From positions 1 to 42,482 of the forward strand of contig CACZJT010000017.1 of assembly GCA_902781565.1 (NCBI GenBank): a stretch of DNA of 42,482 nucleotides. Direction: 5' to 3'. A model generated the notes under the pieces. It was not told the DNA's origin, ran no database searches, and saw only the letters and a program-made list of their open reading frames with translations. The DNA is from an uncultured Ruminococcus sp. (lineage in GTDB: Bacteria > Bacillota > Clostridia > Oscillospirales > Ruminococcaceae). The position numbers and the translations under genes were made by a program. Positions 33,492-41,330 of the stretch are shown here, piece after piece (position 1 is the first letter of the stretch; the number at the start of each line of letters is the position of its first letter).

Positions 33492-34148
33492 ATGAACAAA
33501 TTGCTGATGAAGTTTATTTATCACCTTACGATGATAAGGAGCAGAAAAATGATCGCTGCGAAGTACGGAGGCGGCTTTTGGCGGCGTTTCAAGCGCGGCT
33601 CGGACAGGCGTTTCGCCGAGATACTGCCCGAGACCCCCGACATCGGAAAGAGCGTTTTCTCTTTCAATTACGCCTATGCTCCCGCCTATGCGGCTTGGTA
33701 CAAGACCATGCGGGCACTTGGGCTTGATGCTGCGGCTGCCGATGAGCTGATGTGGCTCATGAACGAAAAAATGCTGCTGACCGTCCCGAAGCCGCTGCTG
33801 CATATGGTCGGGAAAAGCTATCTGAACAGCTTTCGCCGCAAAGCCGCCGCCCATGAAGCACGTCAGAAGAACGGGCTGCACCCCTTCGACTGGGAGATAG
33901 CTTTCCGCGATATCGACAGCAATAGTTTTGAGATCGACATTACGAAATGCGGGTTTGTCGCCTTTGCGAAAAAATTCGGCGCGGAGGGAATGCTCCCGGG
34001 TATATGCGGCGTGGACTACATGATCTCTCACTACATGGGAAACGGCTTCAGGCGCACAAAGACTTTGGGCTTCGGCGACGGCTGCTGCGACTGTCATTAC
34101 GAGCTGACGGGTAAATGCCCCCTCCGTGCGGGAGAGGGGCAGAAATAA
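33492..34148 (+). CDS. L-2-amino-thiazoline-4-carboxylic acid hydrolase (ATC hydrolase) family protein
   Basis: A 218-residue protein similar to the ATC-hydrolase family. The C-terminal signature is present: CGVDYMISHYMGNGFRRTKT, then LGFGDGCCDCHYEL. Family members are named for opening the thiazoline ring towards L-cysteine, but most are untested. No signal peptide is seen. Several cysteines cluster in the last 60 residues and could bind metal. ATG 33492 is preceded by AAGGAGAG. The iron-type box over its promoter suggests expression under metal limitation, so a role in sulfur supply for Fe-S repair or in metal handling is a guess. Confidence 0.72.
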   Translation: MNKLLMKFIYHLTMIRSRKMIAAKYGGGFWRRFKRGSDRRFAEILPETPDIGKSVFSFNYAYAPAYAAWYKTMRALGLDAAAADELMWLMNEKMLLTVPKPLLHMVGKSYLNSFRRKAAAHEARQKNGLHPFDWEIAFRDIDSNSFEIDITKCGFVAFAKKFGAEGMLPGICGVDYMISHYMGNGFRRTKTLGFGDGCCDCHYELTGKCPLRAGEGQK

Positions 34149-34176
34149 AGCGGAGCGCATACGGCTCCGCTTTTTC
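34148..34176. terminator. Bidirectional terminator
   Basis: AAGCGGAGC (34148-34156) pairs with GCTCCGCTT (34164-34172), followed by TTTC. It lies between the convergent 33492 gene and aroK. Confidence 0.85.
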
Positions 34177-34673
34177 TATGCGAGTATCTCCATTACGATC
34201 TGCAAGGGCGTTTGTGTCCCGTCCACCGAAAAGTCGGAGTTTTTAAGGTAGAGCGGGCGGCGCTGCTCGAATCGTTCAAGCAGCTGTTCGCGGGTCGAGG
34301 ACGCCGCTATAGGGCGGTGAGGGTCGCCCTTTATCCTCTCATAGCACAGCTCAAAAGGCGCGTCAATAAACACCGCCGTCCCGAGTGACTTCGCAAGGTC
34401 GCCGTTCTCCTTTTTGAGCAGCGTGCCGCCGCCCGTTGCAATCACTCCCACTGACTGCGGCAGCTCCGAGAGGGCTTTTGTTTCCTGCTCGCGGAAGAAG
34501 GGCTCGCCCTTCTGTGCAAATATCTCGGGGATAGTCATGCCCTCGCGCTTTTCGATGAAGTCGTCAAGGTCAATGAACTCCCGCCCCAGCTTTTTCGCAA
34601 GAATCTTCCCGATAGTCGATTTTCCGCAGCCCATGAACCCGCAGAGGAACACGGGTCTGTTTTTCTTTATCAT
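34176..34673 (-). CDS. aroK: Shikimate kinase
   Basis: A 165-residue P-loop kinase phosphorylating shikimate at O3. Walker A GFMGCGKST (12-20), the shikimate site in DLDDFIEKREG and FFREQE, the GGG motif ATGGGTLL and an Arg-rich lid (KGDPHRPIA). ATG 34673 lies 8 bases after GGAG; a GTG at 34682 is too close. It follows aroE by about 12 bases. Confidence 0.94.
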   Translation of the reverse strand: MIKKNRPVFLCGFMGCGKSTIGKILAKKLGREFIDLDDFIEKREGMTIPEIFAQKGEPFFREQETKALSELPQSVGVIATGGGTLLKKENGDLAKSLGTAVFIDAPFELCYERIKGDPHRPIAASSTREQLLERFEQRRPLYLKNSDFSVDGTQTPLQIVMEILA

Positions 34674-34685
34674 GCTTTTCACTCC

Positions 34686-35537
34686 TTATACGGCAGGGAA
34701 ATCTCTCTCCACCTGCGCCTGCATATCGGCGATTATGCCGCTTATCTCCTCGTCCGTGTAGGTGTCGCCGTCCCATATCTCGTGAGCCTTCACAGCCTGC
34801 CATACCAGCATGGACATACCTCCCGAGGTGATTTTCCCGAGAGCCTTAGCCTTTTTGAGCAGCAGTGTCTCGCGGGGATTGTATATCACATCGAACACCG
34901 CATCCGCCGCCGCTATCACCTCATCGCCGACGGGACAGGCGTTCACTTTGGGGTACATTCCCACGGGAGTAGCGTTCATCAGCAGGTCGAAGTGCTGTGC
35001 TGTGTCTATCGCACCGATCCCGGTGATCGCCACCGAAGCGCCGGGCTTCATCGCCTTGATCTCCGAGACTGCCTTTTCCGCGAGGGGGATATCGCTTTCA
35101 AGCACCGCGATGACAAGCTCCGCCCCCGCGAGGGCTGCTTCTATCGCCATCATTCTTCCGACGCCCCCGCAACCCAGCAGCAGCACCCTCCCGCCGAGCT
35201 TCGCGCCCATAGCGCGGACGGATTCGAGGAATCCCACGCAGTCGGTGTTGTAGCCCACAGTCTCCGCGCCGTTCTTCACGCAGTTGACGGAATTGTAGCG
35301 CTTCGCTGTTTCGTCCAGCCTGTCGAGCTGTCCTATTATGCCCTGCTTGTGGGGGATAGTGATATTATACCCCGCGAGCGTACCGAAGTATCCCGCTTTT
35401 CCCGCAAGCTCCGCAGGCGGAACCTCTATCAGCTCATACGAGAACTCCCGCCCCCGCAGGTCGAACAGAGCCTTGTGTATGGGCGGTGACATGGTATGTC
35501 CGAGAGTTTCCCCGAGAAGTGCGTATTTTCTTTCCAT
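34686..35537 (-). CDS. aroE: Shikimate dehydrogenase
   Basis: A 283-residue NADPH enzyme reducing 3-dehydroshikimate. The substrate domain has GHTMSPPIHKALF and YNITIPHK with catalytic Lys64. Asn85 and Asp99 lie in NSVNCVKN and NTDCVGF. The nucleotide loop is GCGGVGRMM. Start ATG 35537 lies 13 bases after the TetM-like/NYN gene, with aroK immediately after, so a three-gene transcript is likely. Confidence 0.94.
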   Translation of the reverse strand: MERKYALLGETLGHTMSPPIHKALFDLRGREFSYELIEVPPAELAGKAGYFGTLAGYNITIPHKQGIIGQLDRLDETAKRYNSVNCVKNGAETVGYNTDCVGFLESVRAMGAKLGGRVLLLGCGGVGRMMAIEAALAGAELVIAVLESDIPLAEKAVSEIKAMKPGASVAITGIGAIDTAQHFDLLMNATPVGMYPKVNACPVGDEVIAAADAVFDVIYNPRETLLLKKAKALGKITSGGMSMLVWQAVKAHEIWDGDTYTDEEISGIIADMQAQVERDFPAV

Positions 35538-35550
35538 GAATATCAGTCCT

Positions 35551-38103
35551 TTATTTGTTGTTTTGTTTGATAATATCTCTTATCCGCTTTTCGGCTTCCT
35601 CGACGTTCCGTTTCAGCTCCGCTGCCGACATCCTGAGCGCCCCGATACGCATTACCGAAAGCTGAACGAGCCCGTCATTGGTGGCGACGGTAACGCGGAA
35701 TTTCTTTCGGTTCTCGCTGCAAAAGCTCTCGATGTAGGCGTCGCTTGTCTGCCCCGAGCGGGTGTAGACTATCTCGATAGAATCCGAGGTCAGCTTGTTC
35801 GGCGTGACGGCGGGGGTCTTGTAGGCGTCGAACACCAGCATGAGCCGCTGCTCCCTGAACCCTGCGTAGTTTATCAGCATATCCGCGAGCCGTCCGCAGG
35901 CGGAGTCTATGTTCACCGCCGCAAGCTCCCGAAGCTCCTCCCACGCGAACACGATGTTATAACCGTCCACGATAAGCAGGCGGGGGCGTGTCTCGGGCTT
36001 CTGCTTCGGCGCGGAGCGTTTTATCTCGCGGCGTATGCGCTCCTCGTCGGTCTCGGGCTTCCGCTCTTTTTTCGGGGCTATCTTCTGCATTATGGCTTCG
36101 AGCTCGTCCTCGGAAATGCTGTGATTACGCGCCTTTTCGAGTGGGCGCAGGGGACTTGTGCGTTTGAGCGTAGGCTCTAAATGCATATGCTTTTCCGTGT
36201 CCTGCCAGTTCACGACGAATCCCGCCCCGTGAGCGCAGAATACAGAATCGGGTGTGTTTTCGAGGTCGGCTTCGGGGTCGTAGCCCGCAGCCACTATGAC
36301 CTCATCGGCGTTCGTGCAGGTCTGATACCCGCCGTTTGAGAGCGCGAGCCTTCCGCTGCCCCCGGTGTAAGCTGCGACCTCGGTGCCGTAGCCCCTGAGT
36401 TTCACTGCGGGAGCCTTGCCGATGAGCACCGACATTCCGCCCTCCGTATCGGGCGGGGACAGCTCCGCGCCCATCATGTTCAGGTCGTTCATAGCCCGCC
36501 CCGTTTGCTCCTGCGGAACGGTCAGCCTGAACTTAGAGTATGGTTCGAGCAGCTCACATTCGGCTTTCATGAGCCCTTGTCGTAACGCGCGGCTCGCGGC
36601 TTCGCGAAAATCGCCGCCCTCGGTGTGCTTTGGGTGAGCCCGCCCCGCCGAAAGGGTTATCTTGATGTCGTCTATGGGACTGCCCGTCAGCACTCCTACC
36701 TTGTCGGTGTTTTTGAGCCCCGAGAGAATAAGGTTCTGCCAGCTGCGGTCGAGCAAGTCCTCCGACACCGAGCTTGCGTAGACTATCCCGCTTCCCCTCG
36801 GGAGCGGTTCGAGTATAAGGTGTACTTCCGCATAGTGGCGAAGCGGCTCAAAGTGTCCCACGCCCTCAACGGGCGCCTTGATCGTTTCGCGGTACAGCAC
36901 CTTCCCCTCGCCCACGGTCATATCCGTACCGAACCGCCGTCGAAGCTCACTTTTCAGCACCTCGGTCTGTATCTCGCCCATGAGCCTAAGCTCTATCTCC
37001 CCGAGTCTTTCGCTGTAATGCACGTTAAGCGCTGGGTCTTCCTCCTGAAGCTGTTTCAGCTGTCCGAGCAGCGTTGTCACGTCGCAGCAGTTGTCCTTCG
37101 GGTAAACGGCGCAGCTCATGACGGGCTCTATCTCCCGCGAGGTGCGGTCGCTGCGGCTCCCGATGCCCTGACCCGCGTAAGTGTTCGTCAGCCCCATGAC
37201 GGCGCAGACGTCACCCGCCTCGGCGGTGTCGGTCTCGGTGAATCTCCCTCCGCTGTAAATGCGTATGCGGGAGACTTTTTCCTCGCAGGGTATGCCGTTC
37301 GCACCGCGGTACTTTATCGTTTCCCGCACGCCGAACCTGCCGCCCGTCAGCTTCATGAGGGTCAGGCGCTTTCCGTCACGGTCGTGCTCTATCTTGTAGA
37401 CCTGCGCCGAAAGTTCCTCGCCGTACAGCGGTTCGGGGGAATAGCCGCATATCGCTTTCAGAAGCTCCGCCACGCCCTCGGACTTCAGCGCCGCTCCGAA
37501 CAGACACGGTATGAGCGTACACCGCCCCACCGCACCCGCGATGTCACTGTCCGAAAGTTCGCCGCTTCGGTCATAGATGTCGAGCAGAGTTTCGTCGCAC
37601 ATGGCGGCGGCTTCGTCCCGCTCTTCCTTCGAGAGGGTGAAGTCGATAACGTTGTCCCCGAGCCGCTTGTGCAGACCCGCCATGACCGCCTGCTTGTCAA
37701 AGCCCGCAAGGTCGGTCTTGTTGACGAATGCAATGGTCGGTATGCCCCGCTTTTTCAGCAGCCTAAACAAAGTTTCGGTGTGAGCCGCAGCACCGTCCTG
37801 TGCGCTTATCAGAAGCACCGCGCAGTCGAGAATGGCGGCGGCGCGTTCGGTCTCGGCGGCGAAGTCGGCGTGTCCGGGGGTATCGACAAGGTGGAATCTC
37901 GTTCCGTCGAAATCGAATACCGCCTGCTTCGCGAAAATGGTTATGCCACGCTGTTTTTCCAGCTCGTGGGTGTCGAGGAAGGCATCGCCGCTGTCAACTC
38001 TGCCTTTTTTGCGGATAGCCCCCGCCTCGAACAGCATTGCTTCCGAAAGAGTGGTCTTGCCCGCGTCAACGTCCGCGAGTATGCCGAGTGTCAGCTTTCT
38101 CAT
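35551..38103 (-). CDS. TetM-like ribosomal-protection GTPase fused to a Rae1/YacP-type NYN endonuclease
   Basis: An 850-residue two-part protein. Residues 1-640 form an EF-G-like translational GTPase of the tetracycline ribosomal-protection group: P-loop ADVDAGKT (11-18), RGITI (52-56), DTPGH (74-78), NKTD (128-131), then domains II-V. A charged linker (about 640-705, rich in Lys/Glu/Arg) leads to an NYN domain (707-850) resembling Rae1/YacP: VDGYNIVFAWEEL with Asp713, FDAYKTP Asp759, TSDAYIE Asp788, ATNDGLVQ Asp810. Rae1 cuts mRNA in the ribosomal A site. The acidic cluster appears intact. ATG 38103 has AAAGG at 9 bases; an ATG at 38127 would be leaderless. Classic TetM/W/O proteins are about 640 residues. 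It leads aroE-aroK. Confidence 0.9.
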   Translation of the reverse strand: MRKLTLGILADVDAGKTTLSEAMLFEAGAIRKKGRVDSGDAFLDTHELEKQRGITIFAKQAVFDFDGTRFHLVDTPGHADFAAETERAAAILDCAVLLISAQDGAAAHTETLFRLLKKRGIPTIAFVNKTDLAGFDKQAVMAGLHKRLGDNVIDFTLSKEERDEAAAMCDETLLDIYDRSGELSDSDIAGAVGRCTLIPCLFGAALKSEGVAELLKAICGYSPEPLYGEELSAQVYKIEHDRDGKRLTLMKLTGGRFGVRETIKYRGANGIPCEEKVSRIRIYSGGRFTETDTAEAGDVCAVMGLTNTYAGQGIGSRSDRTSREIEPVMSCAVYPKDNCCDVTTLLGQLKQLQEEDPALNVHYSERLGEIELRLMGEIQTEVLKSELRRRFGTDMTVGEGKVLYRETIKAPVEGVGHFEPLRHYAEVHLILEPLPRGSGIVYASSVSEDLLDRSWQNLILSGLKNTDKVGVLTGSPIDDIKITLSAGRAHPKHTEGGDFREAASRALRQGLMKAECELLEPYSKFRLTVPQEQTGRAMNDLNMMGAELSPPDTEGGMSVLIGKAPAVKLRGYGTEVAAYTGGSGRLALSNGGYQTCTNADEVIVAAGYDPEADLENTPDSVFCAHGAGFVVNWQDTEKHMHLEPTLKRTSPLRPLEKARNHSISEDELEAIMQKIAPKKERKPETDEERIRREIKRSAPKQKPETRPRLLIVDGYNIVFAWEELRELAAVNIDSACGRLADMLINYAGFREQRLMLVFDAYKTPAVTPNKLTSDSIEIVYTRSGQTSDAYIESFCSENRKKFRVTVATNDGLVQLSVMRIGALRMSAAELKRNVEEAEKRIRDIIKQNNK

Positions 38104-38136
38104 CTGCAACAACCTTTCGTTTATCATTACACTGTT

Positions 38137-38165
38137 ATTATACCATACTCGTCACGATTTGTCCA
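38137..38165 (-). promoter_or_regulatory. Promoter of the GTPase-NYN/aroE/aroK unit
   Basis: On the minus strand, TGGACA (38165-38160), a 17-base spacer and TATAAT (38142-38137). The start codon is about 34 bases downstream. The leader is too short for the peptide-attenuation leader known for tetM. Confidence 0.78.
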
Positions 38166-38207
38166 GTACCGTAATAGAAATCTTACAAAAATCAAGTCTG
38201 AACTCAC

Positions 38208-38234
38208 AAAAATCCCTCCCCGCGAGGGGAGGGA
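38208..38234 (-). terminator. Terminator after the CAP/FN3 gene
   Basis: TCCCTCCCC-GCGA-GGGGAGGGA (38213-38234) is followed on the minus strand by TTTTTGTG. Confidence 0.88.
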
Positions 38235-38249
38235 AGTGTTGTCATGATG

Positions 38250-39446
38250 TCAGGTCTTTGTGGTAACATATCCGACCTTTGATACCTTGCCGTAGACGTA
38301 TCCGCCTGCGGGCGTGAGGTTGTATGCCCGCATAACGAACTTGTACCGTGTCCCGCTTTTCAGTCCGCGCAGAGTATACTGTGTCACACCGCTCCTTACT
38401 TTTGCGAACATCTTGTACTTGCCCGTGGAAGCATCATATCTGTAGAGCTTGTAGCCGTCGCAGTCTATGGAAGCCCATTTGAGCCTGATAGCGGTCTTGC
38501 TCCTCGAAGCTGAGGTGAAGCTCGCTCGGTCGGGAACGGGGGTCGTGACCTTGACAGTCACAGCTGAGGAATACTCGCTCCTGCCCATGACAGAGCCGAC
38601 GGTCCTGTAGGCACGTATCTTGTATTTCCCGCTGCTCAGGTTGGAGGGGAGTTTGTCGGTGTAGCTCGTCTTGCCTGATGAGAGAGTTTTGATTAGCTCG
38701 TACTTGCCCGAGGTGCTCAGCCTATAGAGGTAGTACCCGCTTGCGTTTGATACGCCCGACCAAGTGAGCGAAATATTGCTCCCATTTGATTTGCACGTCT
38801 TGAAAGTCGGCGCGGAAGCGGGCATGAACTCGTCATACAGCTTTGCGGACTTCCAGTTGAGTACGGTGATACATGGGCTGGTGTAGCTTCGTGTTATGCC
38901 GATATCGCGGGAAGTCTCGTAATTTGAGGGCTGTTTCAGCGCTGAGGGTGAACCGTTGTCAAAGACTTCCGCCCAAAGATAGCAGTTGTCTACGACCACG
39001 CAGGCAAGTCCCGTGCTTACATAGGTAGTGCTTAAATAAGTATTATGGTGAGCCGAGGATTCGTACCAGGAATTATATACCTCATCGGCGCTTCTCTGAC
39101 CTATCGCAAGGTTCTCAGCGCAGGCGGTGCCGTAGGAGAAGCCTTGGAAGCAGTTGCGTCCGTCGGGGCGGGTGTGGTCGAAATTCACGGCGACTTCATA
39201 GGCACGCTGAATGGCGATGGTCATAAGGTCTCTGTCCATCACGAGGGAAGGGACGCCTTTCTTAGCGCGTTCGGCGTTGATCTTTTCAAGCGCCTGATAA
39301 GCGAGGTCGAACCTGACTGTTCCGCGAATGGAGAGCGTATAAGTCTGTTCCGCGGAAACGGGTAAAGCCCCGAACAAACTCATCATAAGCACAGCTACCA
39401 TCATAAGTGCGAAAGCTCTGAATCTGCTATATATGTATGTTTTCAC
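38250..39446 (-). CDS. Secreted CAP-domain (SCP/PR-1) protein with FN3 repeats
   Basis: A 398-residue exported protein. The signal peptide (about 1-32, ending PVSA) is followed by a CAP domain (about 45-185) with the family acidic/His pocket: His91 in NFDHTRPDGRNCF, Glu111 in ACAENLAIG, and the SAHHNTYL block (133-134). Two fibronectin type III-like repeats follow (about 205-300 and 308-396). No anchor is visible, so release or non-covalent wall binding is likely. The function of bacterial CAP proteins is unsettled. Its modular FN3 style resembles the C39-like protein at 29238. No RBS of consensus strength is seen; the start is chosen by the signal peptide. Confidence 0.85.
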   Translation of the reverse strand: MKTYIYSRFRAFALMMVAVLMMSLFGALPVSAEQTYTLSIRGTVRFDLAYQALEKINAERAKKGVPSLVMDRDLMTIAIQRAYEVAVNFDHTRPDGRNCFQGFSYGTACAENLAIGQRSADEVYNSWYESSAHHNTYLSTTYVSTGLACVVVDNCYLWAEVFDNGSPSALKQPSNYETSRDIGITRSYTSPCITVLNWKSAKLYDEFMPASAPTFKTCKSNGSNISLTWSGVSNASGYYLYRLSTSGKYELIKTLSSGKTSYTDKLPSNLSSGKYKIRAYRTVGSVMGRSEYSSAVTVKVTTPVPDRASFTSASRSKTAIRLKWASIDCDGYKLYRYDASTGKYKMFAKVRSGVTQYTLRGLKSGTRYKFVMRAYNLTPAGGYVYGKVSKVGYVTTKT

Positions 39447-39615
39447 TTCTGAGATCAGCTCCGTTATTATATTATATGAAAGCCCGTGTCGGGCAATAGT
39501 TGCATATATAATATTATAGCATAATTTTTTACAGACTTATATACACAAATCTTACAAATTATCGTTAATGATATTTGTGGTAATGTACAAATTTCATCAA
39601 AATCAAAAAAAGTGC

Positions 39616-39644
39616 TTGACAGGGGAGAAAAAATGATGTATAAT
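39616..39644 (+). promoter_or_regulatory. Promoter of the tRNA Val-Asp-Phe-Gly cluster
   Basis: TTGACA (39616-39621), a 17-base spacer and TATAAT (39639-39644). The rest of 39447-39615 is AT-rich with a small GCCCG/CGGGC hairpin (39482-39495) and no gene. Confidence 0.9.
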
Positions 39645-39700
39645 AGATTTCGTTGAAGAGCGGTAAGCGCGTTTCACAATACGCAGACCCCGAAAATTAC

Positions 39701-39773
39701 GGAAGTTTAGCTCAGCTGGGAGAGCATCTGCCTTACAAGCAGAGGGTCATAGGTTCGAGCCCTATAACTTCCA
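39701..39773 (+). tRNA. tRNA-Val(UAC)
   Basis: Acceptor GGAAGTT/AACTTCC, anticodon arm CTGCCTTACAAGCAG with anticodon TAC, T-arm TAGGTTCGAGCCCTA. CCA is not encoded. First gene of a four-tRNA transcript. Confidence 0.96.
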
Positions 39774-39778
39774 TATTC

Positions 39779-39852
39779 GGCCGGGTAGTTCAGTTGGTTA
39801 GAACGCCAGCCTGTCACGCTGGAGGTCGTGGGTTCGAGCCCCATTCCGGTCG
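39779..39852 (+). tRNA. tRNA-Asp(GUC)
   Basis: Acceptor GGCCGGG/TCCGGTC, anticodon arm CCAGCCTGTCACGCTGG with anticodon GTC, T-arm GTGGGTTCGAGCCCCAT. CCA is not encoded. Confidence 0.96.
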
Positions 39853-39878
39853 CTTCAAGGGTTTTGACCCTGCTCTTT

Positions 39879-39951
39879 GCCTCTGTAGCTCAGTCGGTAG
39901 AGCAGGGGACTGAAAATCCCCGTGTCGATGGTTCGATTCCGTCCGGAGGCA
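39879..39951 (+). tRNA. tRNA-Phe(GAA)
   Basis: Acceptor GCCTCTG/CGGAGGC, anticodon arm GGGGACTGAAAATCCCC with anticodon GAA. CCA is not encoded. Confidence 0.96.
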
Positions 39952-39957
39952 TATTTT

Positions 39958-40030
39958 GCGGATTTAGCTCATCTGGTAGAGCGCCACCTTGCCAAGGTGG
40001 AGGTAGCGAGTTCGAGCCTCGTAATCCGCT
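39958..40030 (+). tRNA. tRNA-Gly(GCC)
   Basis: Acceptor GCGGATT/AATCCGC, anticodon arm CCACCTTGCCAAGGTGG with anticodon GCC. CCA is not encoded. A T-run follows, and the T-box leader begins about 12 bases later. Confidence 0.96.
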
Positions 40031-40041
40031 TTTTTGCTATA

Positions 40042-40314
40042 TAGAAAAGGCTATGACGGGAATGCACCCCCAAGTGCATGAGCCCTGCGGCAACGGCTTT
40101 CAGAGAGCCTGCGGACGGTGAGAGCAGGTAAGCACCCGCACGGTAAATTACGTCCCCGAGCTCTGCGCGTGAGAAAGGTGTGGATCATTCCATGCGGTTA
40201 GCGTGCGGCGTTTGCTGCGTTAAGGCGTTCGAGGTCGGCAGATATGCCGATAAATCGAGGTGGTACCGTGCTTTTTGCGCCCTCGGAGAGTTTTGCTCTT
40301 CGGGGATTTTTTGT
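40042..40314 (+). promoter_or_regulatory. T-box riboswitch leader with terminator
   Basis: The T-box sequence AGGTGGTACCG is at 40258-40268. Stem I features include the AGAGAG and GGTGAGAG blocks around 40099-40127, and CGAGCTCTG near 40157. The terminator is CCTCGGAGAG (40281-40290) / CTCTTCGGGG (40296-40305) followed by ATTTTTTG. Uncharged tRNA would stabilise the antiterminator. I could not assign the specifier codon by eye. Such leaders normally precede aminoacyl-tRNA synthetase or amino-acid genes; here a truncated GNAT and endonuclease V follow. Confidence 0.88.
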
Positions 40315-40325
40315 TATATGAGGTC

Positions 40326-40622
40326 ATGGAAATGAGTGCGGGGACGGTGTTCCTGCTCGTGAATGAAAAGCCGCCAAGCCCCTCTTTCCTGAGCGGTCGG
40401 GTAGGGACAGTGCTGAATGTCATCACTCTGCCCGAATACAGGCGGCAGGGTATCGCCCAAAGGCTCATGAAAATGCTTATCGGGGACGCAGAAAAAATGC
40501 AGCTCGACCATATCGAGCTGAAAGCGACAGAAGCGGGTTATCCTCTTTACAGGTCCCTCGGTTTTCAAGACGTTTTGTCGGAGTATCGTTCTATGAAATT
40601 ACCTTTCGGTCGGGAGATGTGA
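40326..40622 (+). pseudogene. N-terminally truncated GNAT acetyltransferase
   Basis: About 98 residues from ATG 40326. They carry the acetyl-CoA-binding motif A (LPEYRRQGIAQRLMKML) and motif B region (AGYPLYRSLGF), but lack the first about 60 residues (strand 1, helices 1-2) of ordinary 150-170 residue GNATs. The upstream frame runs straight into the T-box terminator, so the missing part is not nearby in another frame. AGG is close to the start. It may be a decaying remnant, or a rearrangement that joined a T-box leader to the 3' half of a GNAT gene. Endonuclease V follows 3 bases after its stop. Confidence 0.7.
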
Positions 40623-40625
40623 GAT

Positions 40626-41330
40626 ATGTCTGCGGATATTGAAACCTTAAAAGCCTGCTTTGAAGCGGAGCAGAACGCCCTTGCCGCGCGGCTGACATTA
40701 AAGGACAGCTTCGACCCCGAAGCTCTAAAGACCTGCGCGGGCGTTGACCTTGCCTACAGGCAGGAGGGAGATACCGAACACGCCGTCTGCTGTATCGTGG
40801 TGACGGATATCCGCACTCATGAGGTCATAGAAAAACAGCGTTTTGCGGGTATTGTCGAAGTGCCGTATATGCCCGGGTTCCTCTCGTTCCGTGAGCTTCC
40901 GCTGGTGGAAAAATGCATGGCACAGCTCACGGTCAGACCCGACATATGGTTCTTTGACGGAAACGGATATCTGCACCCGAGGCTCATGGGGATAGCTTCA
41001 CAAGCGTCCTTTTTATTGGACAGCGGCACTCCGACTGTAGGTGTGGCTAAGACCTATTACCGCGTTCACGGCGCGGAGTACACCGAGCCCGACACGCAGG
41101 CGGGAAGTACAACGGACATTATAGTTGACGGCGAGGTCTGCGGGAAAGTCCTCCGCACACATGACGGGGTGCGCCCCGTGTTCGTGTCGGCAGGGAACAA
41201 CATCACCCTCGATACGGCGTTGAAGCTGACATTTCGGCTTGCGGACAAGGAGAGCCGCGTGCCGATACCGACACGCCTTGCCGATCTTGAAACACATATC
41301 GCGCGGGAGGAGCTGAAAGCTGATGGATAA
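40626..41330 (+). CDS. nfi: Endonuclease V (deoxyinosine endonuclease)
   Basis: A 234-residue repair nuclease cutting 3' to deoxyinosine. Catalytic and metal residues are visible: Asp41 (GVDLAYR), the Tyr wedge 81 in PYMPGFLSFRE with Glu90, Asp111 in FFDGNGYLHPR with His117, and the later GVAKT. Length is normal. ATG 40626 follows GGGAG. It is likely expressed from the T-box-controlled transcript, which would be an unusual control for this gene. The stop overlaps the next start by 8 bases. Confidence 0.94.
   Translation: MSADIETLKACFEAEQNALAARLTLKDSFDPEALKTCAGVDLAYRQEGDTEHAVCCIVVTDIRTHEVIEKQRFAGIVEVPYMPGFLSFRELPLVEKCMAQLTVRPDIWFFDGNGYLHPRLMGIASQASFLLDSGTPTVGVAKTYYRVHGAEYTEPDTQAGSTTDIIVDGEVCGKVLRTHDGVRPVFVSAGNNITLDTALKLTFRLADKESRVPIPTRLADLETHIAREELKADG

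Noticed and set aside
38103..38127. Tetracycline-type leader peptide controlling the GTPase-NYN gene
   Set aside because: The promoter lies about 34 bases from the chosen start, leaving no room for a leader peptide and attenuator like that of tetM.
36625..38247. 540-codon plus-strand frame opposite the GTPase-NYN gene
   Set aside because: The minus strand shows conserved GTPase and NYN motifs; this frame is their mirror and crosses the promoter region.
40100..40180. Specifier codon of the T-box
   Set aside because: Several triplets near 40140-40157 could be read, but without a covariance alignment I could not choose one, so no amino acid is claimed.
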